From the NCBI RefSeq assembly GCF_003602235.1, contig NZ_QZVS01000093.1, positions 99,538 through 163,537 of the forward strand: a stretch of DNA of 64,000 bases. The letters run 5' to 3'. The stretch's first letter is position 1. The number at the start of each line of letters is the position of its first letter. Both the position numbers and the translations under genes were made by a program. Below are positions 16,059-23,826 of this stretch, one piece after another. The notes under the pieces were generated by a model. It saw nothing but the letters and a program-made list of their open reading frames with translations, was not told the DNA's origin and ran no database searches. The stretch is from Cryobacterium melibiosiphilum. GTDB taxonomy: Bacteria > Actinomycetota > Actinomycetes > Actinomycetales > Microbacteriaceae.

Positions 16059-17819
16059 TTAGGAACCATCCGTAACCGGGGAATCAGGGGACCGTGGTCT
16101 ACGCCACAACGGCAGGTGAATTTTCGGAACCGAGGATCGTTTTCGGCCGCCGCGCGGCCCGCGCCGAGGCCCCCGCACCCCGACCAGGCGCCGCGACCGG
16201 GAGATGAAGGGCGGCGCGAGAATCATCACCAGGGCCAGCGTGGACGCGAGCACGGTGGCGATTCCCGACAGGGTCACGGCGGGGTTCGCTGCGAGCTGCA
16301 CCGGGATGCCGGCGACAACTGTTGCCGCCAGGGTCGACTCGCCACCGATGGCGTCGACTCCCCCGGCTGCCGCTCCGGACGCATCCGCTGCCGCCGCCGT
16401 GTCGGTGGCGTTCGCTCCGGTGGCCGCCGAGCCGGTGACGGCGTTCGTGCCCGCGGCGGCGGTAGCCCCGCCAGCGGTGCTCACGGCCGTGGCGGTGTCC
16501 TTCGACCCACCGGTTCCGGTGGCGCACTGGTCAAGCCCGATCTTGTCACAGGCCTGGGGCTGCGGAGCCGTCGCGGCCAGCTTGTTGCTGCCGTCGGGCG
16601 AGAACGTGGGGTTGTTGCACTGGGCGATGTCCTTGCCGGTCGGGTCACCGCCCGGGATTTTCTTCACCTGGTTGAGGCCGGCCTGCACGAGGTTGATCGG
16701 CAGCGGCGAGTACCCGAGCACCTCGGCCTGCTGCTGCCCCTCGCAGAGGAAATAGTTCGTGAAATCGGCCAGGGTCAAGCCTTTGTCTTCGGTGAATCCG
16801 TACTCGAGCGCGGTCGGCACGATCATGTAGCTGTAGGAGGACAGCGGATACGACCGGGCGTCGGCGTTGCGGTAGACGCCCTCGAGCTGCTGCGTGAGGT
16901 AGTCCGGGGAGGCCGTGTCCTCGTTGATGGTCGCGCCCATCAAGGCGACTGCCACATTGGATGCCGTCGGTTCGTTGTAGAAACCGGCCGAGTTGAGGAT
17001 TTTGGCCACCGGGAAGCGGGCGTTGAGCGCGTAGGAGTACTCGACGTAGGTGATCGAGCCCTGCGCGTGGGTCTGGGCCACGTACGCCGCCACGCTGTTC
17101 GAACCCGACCGAGCGATGAACGGCGAACCGGTCAGCATCGGATAGTTGGAGGTGATGCCGCAGTTCGACTTGCCGAGCTTGGCGCAGTAGGCCTGCCAGA
17201 CCGCCGGGTGCTCCTTGAACATCCAGGAGGTGAACTGGGCGGTCGTTCCCGAGCCGTCGGACCGCACGACGGGAATGATGGGAACCGCCGGGAGGGCGAG
17301 CTTCGGGTTGTCGGCGGCGATCGCGGCGTCGTCCCAGCGGGTGATGGCCCCGGTGAAGATCTTGGCCAGGACATCGCCCGAGAGGCGCAGATTGGTGACC
17401 TTCTTGCCGCCGATCACGAGGTTGTACATCAGCGCGGTGCCGCCAGCGACGATCGGCATATAGGCGAACTGCCGGGCGGGCCTGGGGTCGACGATGTCGC
17501 TGTCCTTGAGGGCGTAGGGAATCTCCGACACGGCGAAGTCCTTGCCGCCGTTCTGCTGGCCGAACTGCTGCCGCCCGGCCGACGAGCCCGAATCGTCGTA
17601 GGTGACCTTCCACTTGTAGTTGTCCCACACGTTGCGGATCCACTGCTGCAGGGCGTTGGCCGACCAGCTTGAGCCGACACCGGCAATCGGATAGTGCGCG
17701 GCGCCCACGGCGACGGCGGAGGGCTGTGGTGAACCGGCCAGGCCGCCCAGCACAGCCGTGACAAGCAGGATCCCTAAGACACGGCGGCGCCAGGCGCCCC
17801 GCTGCGGGGTACGGATCAT
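16059..17819 (-). CDS. pstS: Phosphate-binding protein PstS, C-terminally membrane-anchored
   Basis: Extracellular phosphate receptor of the Pst ABC importer. The 586 residues comprise a signal peptide (about 1-38, no lipobox cysteine) and a PstS domain with GVGSSWSANALQQWI, DDSGSSAGRQQF, SEIPYALKD and the phosphate loop VVRSDGSGTTAQFTSW near residue 185. An Ala/Thr/Gly-rich linker (about 440-510), a hydrophobic helix (about 514-538) and a basic tail (SRSRRLVGVRGPRRGPRGGRK) complete it. PstS is usually about 340-370 residues and lipid-anchored in Gram-positives; here a C-terminal helix replaces the lipid. ATGA overlap with pstA. Confidence 0.9.
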   Translation of the reverse strand: MIRTPQRGAWRRRVLGILLVTAVLGGLAGSPQPSAVAVGAAHYPIAGVGSSWSANALQQWIRNVWDNYKWKVTYDDSGSSAGRQQFGQQNGGKDFAVSEIPYALKDSDIVDPRPARQFAYMPIVAGGTALMYNLVIGGKKVTNLRLSGDVLAKIFTGAITRWDDAAIAADNPKLALPAVPIIPVVRSDGSGTTAQFTSWMFKEHPAVWQAYCAKLGKSNCGITSNYPMLTGSPFIARSGSNSVAAYVAQTHAQGSITYVEYSYALNARFPVAKILNSAGFYNEPTASNVAVALMGATINEDTASPDYLTQQLEGVYRNADARSYPLSSYSYMIVPTALEYGFTEDKGLTLADFTNYFLCEGQQQAEVLGYSPLPINLVQAGLNQVKKIPGGDPTGKDIAQCNNPTFSPDGSNKLAATAPQPQACDKIGLDQCATGTGGSKDTATAVSTAGGATAAAGTNAVTGSAATGANATDTAAAADASGAAAGGVDAIGGESTLAATVVAGIPVQLAANPAVTLSGIATVLASTLALVMILAPPFISRSRRLVGVRGPRRGPRGGRKRSSVPKIHLPLWRRPRSPDSPVTDGS

Positions 17820-19090
17820 GACGGTTTGCCTTTCGTGCGTTGCACAGCGGATCGCCGAGACTTTCCCTCGGCCGACAGGGCCCGCGAGGCTCGCTGGATG
17901 CTGACGTCTTTGGCCAAATATCGGTAGTTCAGGGCGCGCGAGTTCTCGGTGATGCGGCGGTTCTGGCGCGGCGTCAGCTGGCCAGGACCGCGGCCGCCGA
18001 TGACCCGGGCGAGCCAGAACAGCACCAGCACGACGAGCATCAGCACGGCCGCACTGCCGAACCCCCGAGCGATCATGCTGGGTTCTGGTGACTTGACGAA
18101 GGCGAACGTCGCCAGCGGCAGGGAGACCATCGGTCCCGAGAACGGGTTCAGGTTGAGGAACGTGGTCAGGCCGGCCGTGAGCAGCACCGGGGAGGTTTCC
18201 CCGATCCCCCGGGCCGTTCCCAGCACGACCGCGGTGGTCAGTCCCGAGCGCGCGGTCGGCAGGGTGACGGTCCACACCGTTCGCCAGCGGCTCGACCCCA
18301 GTGCGAACGCGGCTTCCTTGAGGTTGCCGGGAACCAGGCGCAGCACAACATCGGCGGAACGGATGATGATCGGCAGCATCATGACGGTGACGGCGCAGGA
18401 TGCTGCGAACCCGGACCGCTCGATTCCGAGGCCCAGGATGATGGTGGCGTAGATGAAGAGCCCGGCCACGATCGAGGGCAGGGCAGTCATGGCCTCGACG
18501 ACCGTGCGCACCACGGCGGCGTACCGTCCGGGAAATTCGCTCAGGAAGACCGCGGTCGTGATGCCGAGTGGCACGCTGATCGCCAGGGCGATCGAGATCA
18601 TGATCAGGGTGCCGGCCATGCCGTGCAGCACGCCGCCGGCCGTCAGCGGGTCGAGCGGGCCGGCGTTGCTCATGTCTTGGGTGAAGAAGTTCACGTGCGC
18701 CAGGGCTTCCCAGCCGCGGCCGAAGGTGAAGGTCACCACCGCCGCGAGGGCGAGCAGCATGACGAATCCCAGGGAGTGCACGAGGGTCGTGACCAGCTTG
18801 TCGACGACCACCGGGGCGGACTCGGTGAGCCCGATCAGCACCGCGTAGAAGAGCATGAACAGGGCGTGGGCGACGATGATGAAGGCGAGAACGCCCTGGA
18901 AGGCGAACAGCTGGTTCTGCAGCCAGCTGGCCAGGCCCACTGCGGCGAGCACGGAGCCCAGCAGCGCGAAGACATCATGGCGGCGCAGGCCACCGGTGCT
19001 GCGCCGCTGCTCGGGACCCGGCAGTTCCGGGTTCACCGGAACGCGGGTCGGGGAGACGACATCCAGAACGGTCGTGGGCATGGGGGGCAT
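17816..19090 (-). CDS. pstA: Phosphate ABC transporter permease PstA
   Basis: A 424-residue inner-membrane subunit. Extra hydrophobic helices near the N-terminus (about 40-130) precede the permease domain, whose coupling helix carries EAAFALGSSRWRTVWTVTLP (EAA motif). GTARGIGETSPVLLTAG is a PstA hallmark. A basic tail of about 60 residues follows the last helix. The ATG at 19090 shares a base with the pstC stop (TAATG); another in-frame ATG is at 19081. ATGA overlap with pstS downstream. It forms the channel with PstC. Confidence 0.93.
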   Translation of the reverse strand: MPPMPTTVLDVVSPTRVPVNPELPGPEQRRSTGGLRRHDVFALLGSVLAAVGLASWLQNQLFAFQGVLAFIIVAHALFMLFYAVLIGLTESAPVVVDKLVTTLVHSLGFVMLLALAAVVTFTFGRGWEALAHVNFFTQDMSNAGPLDPLTAGGVLHGMAGTLIMISIALAISVPLGITTAVFLSEFPGRYAAVVRTVVEAMTALPSIVAGLFIYATIILGLGIERSGFAASCAVTVMMLPIIIRSADVVLRLVPGNLKEAAFALGSSRWRTVWTVTLPTARSGLTTAVVLGTARGIGETSPVLLTAGLTTFLNLNPFSGPMVSLPLATFAFVKSPEPSMIARGFGSAAVLMLVVLVLFWLARVIGGRGPGQLTPRQNRRITENSRALNYRYLAKDVSIQRASRALSAEGKSRRSAVQRTKGKPS

Positions 19091-20226
19091 TAGTCGCTCG
19101 ACGCTCCGGATCGGGATTTGGCAATGATGATCGATGCCCCGAAGTTCACGAACAGGGTCATCACGAACAGGGCGAGACCGGCCGCCATGAGGGCCGAGAT
19201 CTCGAACGGCGACGCCTCGTTGTACCGCAGGGCGATCAGCGCCGAAATCGAGTTCGACCCCTTCTCGAGGATGTGCGGCTGCACCGCGAAAACCGGGCTG
19301 ATGATGAGGTAGACGGCGATGGTCTCGCCCAGGGCCCGGCCGAGGCCGAGCATGGTTCCGCCGATCATCCCGCCGCGGCCGAATGGCAGAACGACGCTGC
19401 GAATCATGCCCCACTTCGTCGCGCCGAGGGCGAGGGCCGCCTCACGCTCGCCGATCGGGGCCTGGGTGAAGGCCTCGCGCATGATCGAGGTGGCGATCGG
19501 GGCCACCATCAGTGCCACGACGATACCGGCGATGAAGGTGGATGCCGTGAACACGGTCGGGCTGGCTAACGGATCGTTCGGGTCAAACCCCGTCACCGCA
19601 AACGCGGGAATCCAGCCGAAGTACGTGCTGATCCACTGCGACACCCCGAGGATGTTCGGCTCGAGCAGGAACATTCCCCAGAGGCCGTAGACGACGCTCG
19701 GCACCGCGGCCATGAGGTCCACGATGCTGGTCAGCACCTGGCGGATGGCGCGGGGGGCGTATTCACTGATGTACAGGGCCGTCGCCACGGCCAGGGGCAC
19801 TGCGAGCACGATCGCGGTCAGGGCGATGAGGATCGTTCCGGCCAGCACCGCCGCGATGCCGAAGTTTCCCGAGTTCGGGTCCCAGGCTTCGGTGGTGAAG
19901 AAGTCGAAGCCGGCGACCGACAGGGCCTGGTTGCCCTGGATCAGCAGGAATAGCCCGACCAGGCTCATGATCGTGAGCACCAGGGTGCCGGCGCCGCGGG
20001 AGATCCACTCGAACACCCGGTCCTGGGTGCTGGCCCGTGTGGTCAGGCGGCGCGGGGCGACTCCGGAGTCCGGCGCATCCGCTTGGTCAAGGACGGAGTC
20101 AGTCAAGATCAGTTCGAGGATCTCGGTGGCCAGCAGGTCCCGGGACCCGGAGACGACGGGGATGATGCGCGTCTCGTCGCGGTTGGCGGGGCGGTCCGCA
20201 TCGGGAGGGGTCGTGCGGTCGCTCAT
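19090..20226 (-). CDS. pstC: Phosphate ABC transporter permease PstC
   Basis: A 378-residue inner-membrane subunit. About 80 polar cytoplasmic residues precede the first helix. The permease domain has the periplasmic FDFFTTEAWDPNSGNFGIAAV loop typical of PstC, the EAA loop EREAALALGATKWGMIRSVVLP and GLGRALGETIAVYLI. The start ATG at 20226 overlaps the stop of the upstream unknown gene (ATGA), placing that gene at the head of the operon. Confidence 0.94.
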   Translation of the reverse strand: MSDRTTPPDADRPANRDETRIIPVVSGSRDLLATEILELILTDSVLDQADAPDSGVAPRRLTTRASTQDRVFEWISRGAGTLVLTIMSLVGLFLLIQGNQALSVAGFDFFTTEAWDPNSGNFGIAAVLAGTILIALTAIVLAVPLAVATALYISEYAPRAIRQVLTSIVDLMAAVPSVVYGLWGMFLLEPNILGVSQWISTYFGWIPAFAVTGFDPNDPLASPTVFTASTFIAGIVVALMVAPIATSIMREAFTQAPIGEREAALALGATKWGMIRSVVLPFGRGGMIGGTMLGLGRALGETIAVYLIISPVFAVQPHILEKGSNSISALIALRYNEASPFEISALMAAGLALFVMTLFVNFGASIIIAKSRSGASSD

Positions 20227-20711
20227 CGCGACGCGACCCGCGGTGCGGGCAACTGCCACTCGACGTGCTGGCGCGCACCGTCGGCGATGCGTGCCAGCGG
20301 GAGGCTCGCCAGGGTCAGTTCCACGGCGTGCCGACGTTCCCGCTCGGCGACATACCACCTGGCGCAGACGATCTCGGTGACCTGGTCGACGTCGACGAAC
20401 CAACCGTAGGCGCCGCGCTGGTCGTCACTGACCAGGGTCACGGTTCCGCGGGAGGCCACGCCTTCGGCGGCGTGCACGGCCGAGGCGCGGGCGCTGATGA
20501 AGTCGACGTAGACATCCGCGCTGCGTGCCAGTTCGCGGTTGTTGGCCGACAGCAGCTGCCAGACGACGGAGCGGTCGGCGCTCTCGGTTGTCGGCCCGGT
20601 CGCGGTTGGGCCGGTGCGCTCGATGACGCGCCGGCGGTGCTCCCGCCAGGGCGCGAGTTTGGCGCTACCCGCGCTGGAAAAGCGCGTGAAAGTAATCCGT
20701 GGAACGCCCAT
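20223..20711 (-). CDS. Unknown protein, first gene of the pst operon
   Basis: About 162 residues, not recognised. There is no signal peptide and no membrane helix, so it is probably cytoplasmic. The part VVWQLLSANNRELARSADVY weakly recalls the repeat of YegP/DUF1508 proteins (W-x-L-x-AAN-x-x-x-A-S-x-x-Y), followed by a second beta-rich half with GAYGWFVDVDQVTEIVCARW. Its stop overlaps the pstC start (ATGA), so it is translationally coupled to the transporter. The start is uncertain: the ATG at 20711 gives a compact protein, while the frame stays open to 20756. It lies directly after the PHO box. Confidence 0.6.
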   Translation of the reverse strand: MGVPRITFTRFSSAGSAKLAPWREHRRRVIERTGPTATGPTTESADRSVVWQLLSANNRELARSADVYVDFISARASAVHAAEGVASRGTVTLVSDDQRGAYGWFVDVDQVTEIVCARWYVAERERRHAVELTLASLPLARIADGARQHVEWQLPAPRVASR

Positions 20712-20817
20712 TGCTGTGGTGCAACTCTCTAGAGACGGCCCGCGGTGTACTGGCACAGGAAGAAACTATTGAGCAGCGGTGAATCCGATTGTTCCAATAC
20801 ATTTACTGATGTTGACT

Positions 20818-20839
20818 GCTAGATGAACAGTGAGTGACC
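20818..20839 (-). promoter_or_regulatory. PHO box upstream of the pst operon
   Basis: On the reverse strand two adjacent 11-bp units, GGTCACTCACT and GTTCATCTAGC, each match 10 of 11 positions of the actinobacterial PhoP direct-repeat consensus G(G/T)TCAYYYR(G/C)G as I know it from Streptomyces. The box is about 107 bp before the assumed start of the first gene. It implies activation by PhoP under phosphate limitation. Confidence 0.7.
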
Positions 20840-20924
20840 GTGCCCCTGAGCCGGGCGAGTGCGCAGTTTGGGGTGGTACTCGTGTTCTACCGCCTTCAGG
20901 CTGACGACAACGCTGCTGCGAAGA

Positions 20925-21584
20925 TCAGCGGCGCAGGGCTTTTCGGGCCAGGGAATTGCCGAGGAACTGTACGAGCTGCACGAGGATGATGATCAGCAGC
21001 ACGGCGGCCCAGGTCACGACCGGTTCGTACTGCCGGTAGCCATACTGAATGGCAAAGTTTCCCAGCCCGCCGCCGCCGACGATACCGGACACCGCCGACA
21101 TGTCGACGAGCGCAACGAAGATGAACGTGAAGCCGAGGATCAGCGGGCCGAGGGCCTCGGGCAGCAGAACCGTGAAGATGATGCGGATGGGGCCGGCGCC
21201 CATGCTGCGGGCCGCATCGATCACTCCGGGCGTCACGGTGAGCAGGTTCTGCTCCACGATCCGGCCCATCGCGAATGAGGCGGCGAGCGAGATGGTGAAG
21301 ATGACGGCGTCGTTGCCGATGCCGCTGCCGGTCACCGAGCGAGCAAGCGGCTGGGCCGCGGCCAGAAAAATGATGAACGGGATCGGCCGGATCAGGTTGA
21401 CGAGCACATTGAGCACGACGAAGACCGGCTTGTTCTCGAGGATGCTGCCGCCGCGGGTCAGGTAGAGCCCGAGGCCCACGATCAGCCCGCCGATGCCACC
21501 GAAGAACAGGGTGGCGGCGACGATGTACAGGGTCTCGCCGGTGGCCGTCCAGAATTCGGGCAGCAGGTTCATCAGCGCATCCAT
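20925..21584 (-). CDS. metI: Methionine ABC transporter permease
   Basis: A 219-residue inner-membrane permease with about five helices. The MetI-type features are LVNLIRPIPFIIFLAA, the EAA-loop region DAARSMGAGPIRIIFTVLLPEALGP and AVSGIVGGGGLGNFAIQYGY. The ATG at 21584 shares a base with the metN stop (TGATG). It completes a metQ-metN-metI set for D/L-methionine uptake. Confidence 0.95.
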   Translation of the reverse strand: MDALMNLLPEFWTATGETLYIVAATLFFGGIGGLIVGLGLYLTRGGSILENKPVFVVLNVLVNLIRPIPFIIFLAAAQPLARSVTGSGIGNDAVIFTISLAASFAMGRIVEQNLLTVTPGVIDAARSMGAGPIRIIFTVLLPEALGPLILGFTFIFVALVDMSAVSGIVGGGGLGNFAIQYGYRQYEPVVTWAAVLLIIILVQLVQFLGNSLARKALRR

Positions 21585-22612
21585 CAGCGCACCTCCGTCA
21601 CGGTCGTGAGCAGGCGCACGCGGCCGAGCGCGGCATCCACTCGGTCATCATCGGCATGCAGGGCGAGGGTGAGGTGACCGAACGGACGCCCCTGGATTTC
21701 GTTGACCCCGCCGTAGATCACCTGGAACGGAACGTCGGCACGCACGAACTCGCCGAAGACCTCGGACTGGTCCACCGCGGTGTCGCGGAACGACAGTGTC
21801 ACGATACGTCCGGAGTGGCGTTCGCGCAGCACCGCGAGCTCGGACGCCGACGGCACCCCCTTCACGACCGTCGACACGAAACGAGCGGATGCCGCGTGCT
21901 GAGGGTTCGAGAACACGTCGAACACGGGACCCCGCTCGATGACGGCGCCCTGGTCCATGACCGCGACCTTCGTCGCGATGGTCTGGATGACATCCATTTC
22001 GTGTGTGATGACGATGATTGTGATGCCGAGTTCGGCGTTGACGCGCTTCAGCAACGCGAGCACTTCGTGCGTGGTCTCGGGATCGAGGGCGCTGGTGGCC
22101 TCGTCGGCGAGCAGGATGCTCGGGGAGGTCGCGAGCGCCCGGGCGATGCCCACGCGCTGCTTCTGGCCGCCGGAGAGCTGGTCGGGGTACGACGCCGCCT
22201 TGTCGCTCAGGCCGACGAAACTCAGCAGTTCGGCGACCCGCGCAACGCGCTCCGACTTCGGCACCCCGGCGACCTCGAGCGGATACGCCACGTTACCGGC
22301 GACGGTACGCGAGCCGAGCAGGTTGAACTGCTGGAAGATCATGCCGATGCCGAGCCGGATCTTGCGCAACTCGCGCTCGGGCAGTCCGACGATGTCGCGC
22401 CCGTTGATGAAGATCTCGCCGCCGGTGGCGCGTTCGAGCGCGTTCACGAGGCGAACCAGAGTGCTCTTGCCGGCACCGGAATACCCAATGATGCCGTAGA
22501 TGTCGCCGGCCTCGACGTCGAGGCTCACCGAGTCGATGGCCGTGACGGTGGCGCCACCCTTCGTGCTGCTCGGGTAGCTCTTGCTGACGTTCCGCAGCGA
22601 CACAACGCTCAT
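21584..22612 (-). CDS. metN: Methionine ABC transporter ATP-binding protein
   Basis: A 342-residue ATPase. Walker A GYSGAGKST, the Q-loop IGMIFQQFNLL, signature LSGGQKQRVGIARAL and Walker B ILLADEATSALDPETT are present. A C-terminal NIL-type ligand-binding domain (about 260-342) is found in MetN proteins and senses methionine for transinhibition. The ATG at 22612 was preferred to 22633 because GAAGGAAGAAC precedes it at the right spacing and the protein then begins at MSVVSLRNVSKSY. Confidence 0.95.
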   Translation of the reverse strand: MSVVSLRNVSKSYPSSTKGGATVTAIDSVSLDVEAGDIYGIIGYSGAGKSTLVRLVNALERATGGEIFINGRDIVGLPERELRKIRLGIGMIFQQFNLLGSRTVAGNVAYPLEVAGVPKSERVARVAELLSFVGLSDKAASYPDQLSGGQKQRVGIARALATSPSILLADEATSALDPETTHEVLALLKRVNAELGITIIVITHEMDVIQTIATKVAVMDQGAVIERGPVFDVFSNPQHAASARFVSTVVKGVPSASELAVLRERHSGRIVTLSFRDTAVDQSEVFGEFVRADVPFQVIYGGVNEIQGRPFGHLTLALHADDDRVDAALGRVRLLTTVTEVR

Positions 22613-22635
22613 GGATGTTCTTCCTTCAATCACGA

Positions 22636-22670
22636 GTGAGCAGCCGGTGCGCGCGGCACCGGCTGCTCAC
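22636..22670 (-). terminator. Intercistronic hairpin between metQ and metN
   Basis: A perfect 15-bp stem (22636-22650 and 22656-22670) with loop gcgcg lies in the 110-bp gap after metQ. It fits partial termination or 3' protection that would favour the binding-protein messenger. Confidence 0.65.
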
Positions 22671-22722
22671 GCGCGGGGTTCGTTCGGGTGACGCGGGTGG
22701 ACGACGCGGGTGGGGAGAAAGA

Positions 22723-23643
22723 CTACTCGGCGGCTTCGACGTCGGCGGTCACGCCGACGAGGGCCTCTTCGAGCTCGGCGGTCGTTGCGGCGAGCGGCAC
22801 CGCAGTGTCGCCGGACACGGCGAGCAGGCCGTCCTGCACGTCCTGGTTGGTCTGGAAGATCTCGATCAACCTCAGGAACGTCTCGTTGTCCTTGTCCTCG
22901 TCGCGCGAGGCGAAGACGTTGATGTACGCGAACGCGCCCTCATCGGTCGGGTCGTCGGCGGCGAGGGCGCCCTCGAAGGTGAGGCCGGCCTTCTCCACGA
23001 AGTCGTTGTTGATGACGGCCGCGGCGACGTCGGTGAGCGACGCTGCGGTGAGGGAGGCTTCGAGCGCCGTCACGGTCACCTTCGAGTTCTCCTCATCGAT
23101 GTCCTGCAGGCCGGACAGGTTGTTGCCGCCGCCGTCGAGGGCGATGAGGCCCTCGGCCTGCAGCAGCAGCAACGCGCGGGCGAGGTTGGTCGCGTCGTTC
23201 GGCACGGCGACGGTGTCGCCCTCCGAGATTTCGTCGAGACCGTCGTACTGAGTCGAGTAAAGGCCGAGCGGGTAGATCGCGGTGGAACCGATCGGGGCCA
23301 GGTCGGAGCCGCTCGACACGTTGTAGTCCGCGAGGAAGACCAGGTGCTGGAACTGGTTCATGTCCAGCTCGCCTTCGCTGACGGCCGGGTTCAGCTGCGT
23401 GTAGTCGGCGAAGTCGACGAGCTCGATGCTGATGCCCTCTTCGGCGGCGGCGTCCTGATAGATGTCCCAGTACGGGTCGCTCGCGCCGATGACACCAATC
23501 TGGATGACGTCGTCTTCGGTGCCCGTGGCCGCCTCGTTCGAGCCGCCGGCGCATCCGGCCAGCATCGCGACAACCGGAACGGCCACGAGGGCGCTGAGCC
23601 AGGACTTCTTCACGGAACGAGACTGCTTGAGGGGGTTTTGCAC
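22723..23643 (-). CDS. metQ: Methionine-binding lipoprotein
   Basis: A 306-residue extracellular methionine receptor of the NlpA/MetQ family. The signal peptide ends in the lipobox LAGC (near residue 28). The mature part shows IQIGVIGASDPYWDI, FADYTQLNPAVSEGELDMNQFQHL, and VAVPNDATNLARALLLLQAEGLI, all MetQ features. The GTG at 23643 follows AAAGGAAAT by six bases; the longer frame upstream has no plausible signal. No SAM riboswitch was found in the leader. Confidence 0.93.
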   Translation of the reverse strand: MQNPLKQSRSVKKSWLSALVAVPVVAMLAGCAGGSNEAATGTEDDVIQIGVIGASDPYWDIYQDAAAEEGISIELVDFADYTQLNPAVSEGELDMNQFQHLVFLADYNVSSGSDLAPIGSTAIYPLGLYSTQYDGLDEISEGDTVAVPNDATNLARALLLLQAEGLIALDGGGNNLSGLQDIDEENSKVTVTALEASLTAASLTDVAAAVINNDFVEKAGLTFEGALAADDPTDEGAFAYINVFASRDEDKDNETFLRLIEIFQTNQDVQDGLLAVSGDTAVPLAATTAELEEALVGVTADVEAAE

Positions 23644-23796
23644 GGGATTTCCTTTGACTGTGGGTGGAGTGCCGGTCAGTATCGACGAGCGCATCCGGGC
23701 ACAGAGAAACCACTGAGAAAAAGGTGGGGGTCTGTGCCGCAGCTCCGCGAGGCACCTGACAACGATAACCGGCGAAACTGCGAGCCCAGACCACCC

Positions 23797-23813
23797 GTGA
23801 CACACGCTGTCAC
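23797..23813. promoter_or_regulatory. Palindrome upstream of metQ
   Basis: The sequence gtgaca-cacgc-tgtcac is a perfect 6-bp inverted repeat 154 bp before metQ and just after the ABC-F stop. It could be a regulator site for the methionine operon or a weak terminator. Nothing else recognisable was seen in 23644-23826. Confidence 0.3.
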
Positions 23814-23826
23814 AGAACCTGCGCGC

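Noticed and set aside
23644..23826. SAM riboswitch in front of metQ
   Set aside because: I looked for SAM-I and SAM-IV core features in the leader and found none; only a short palindrome is present.
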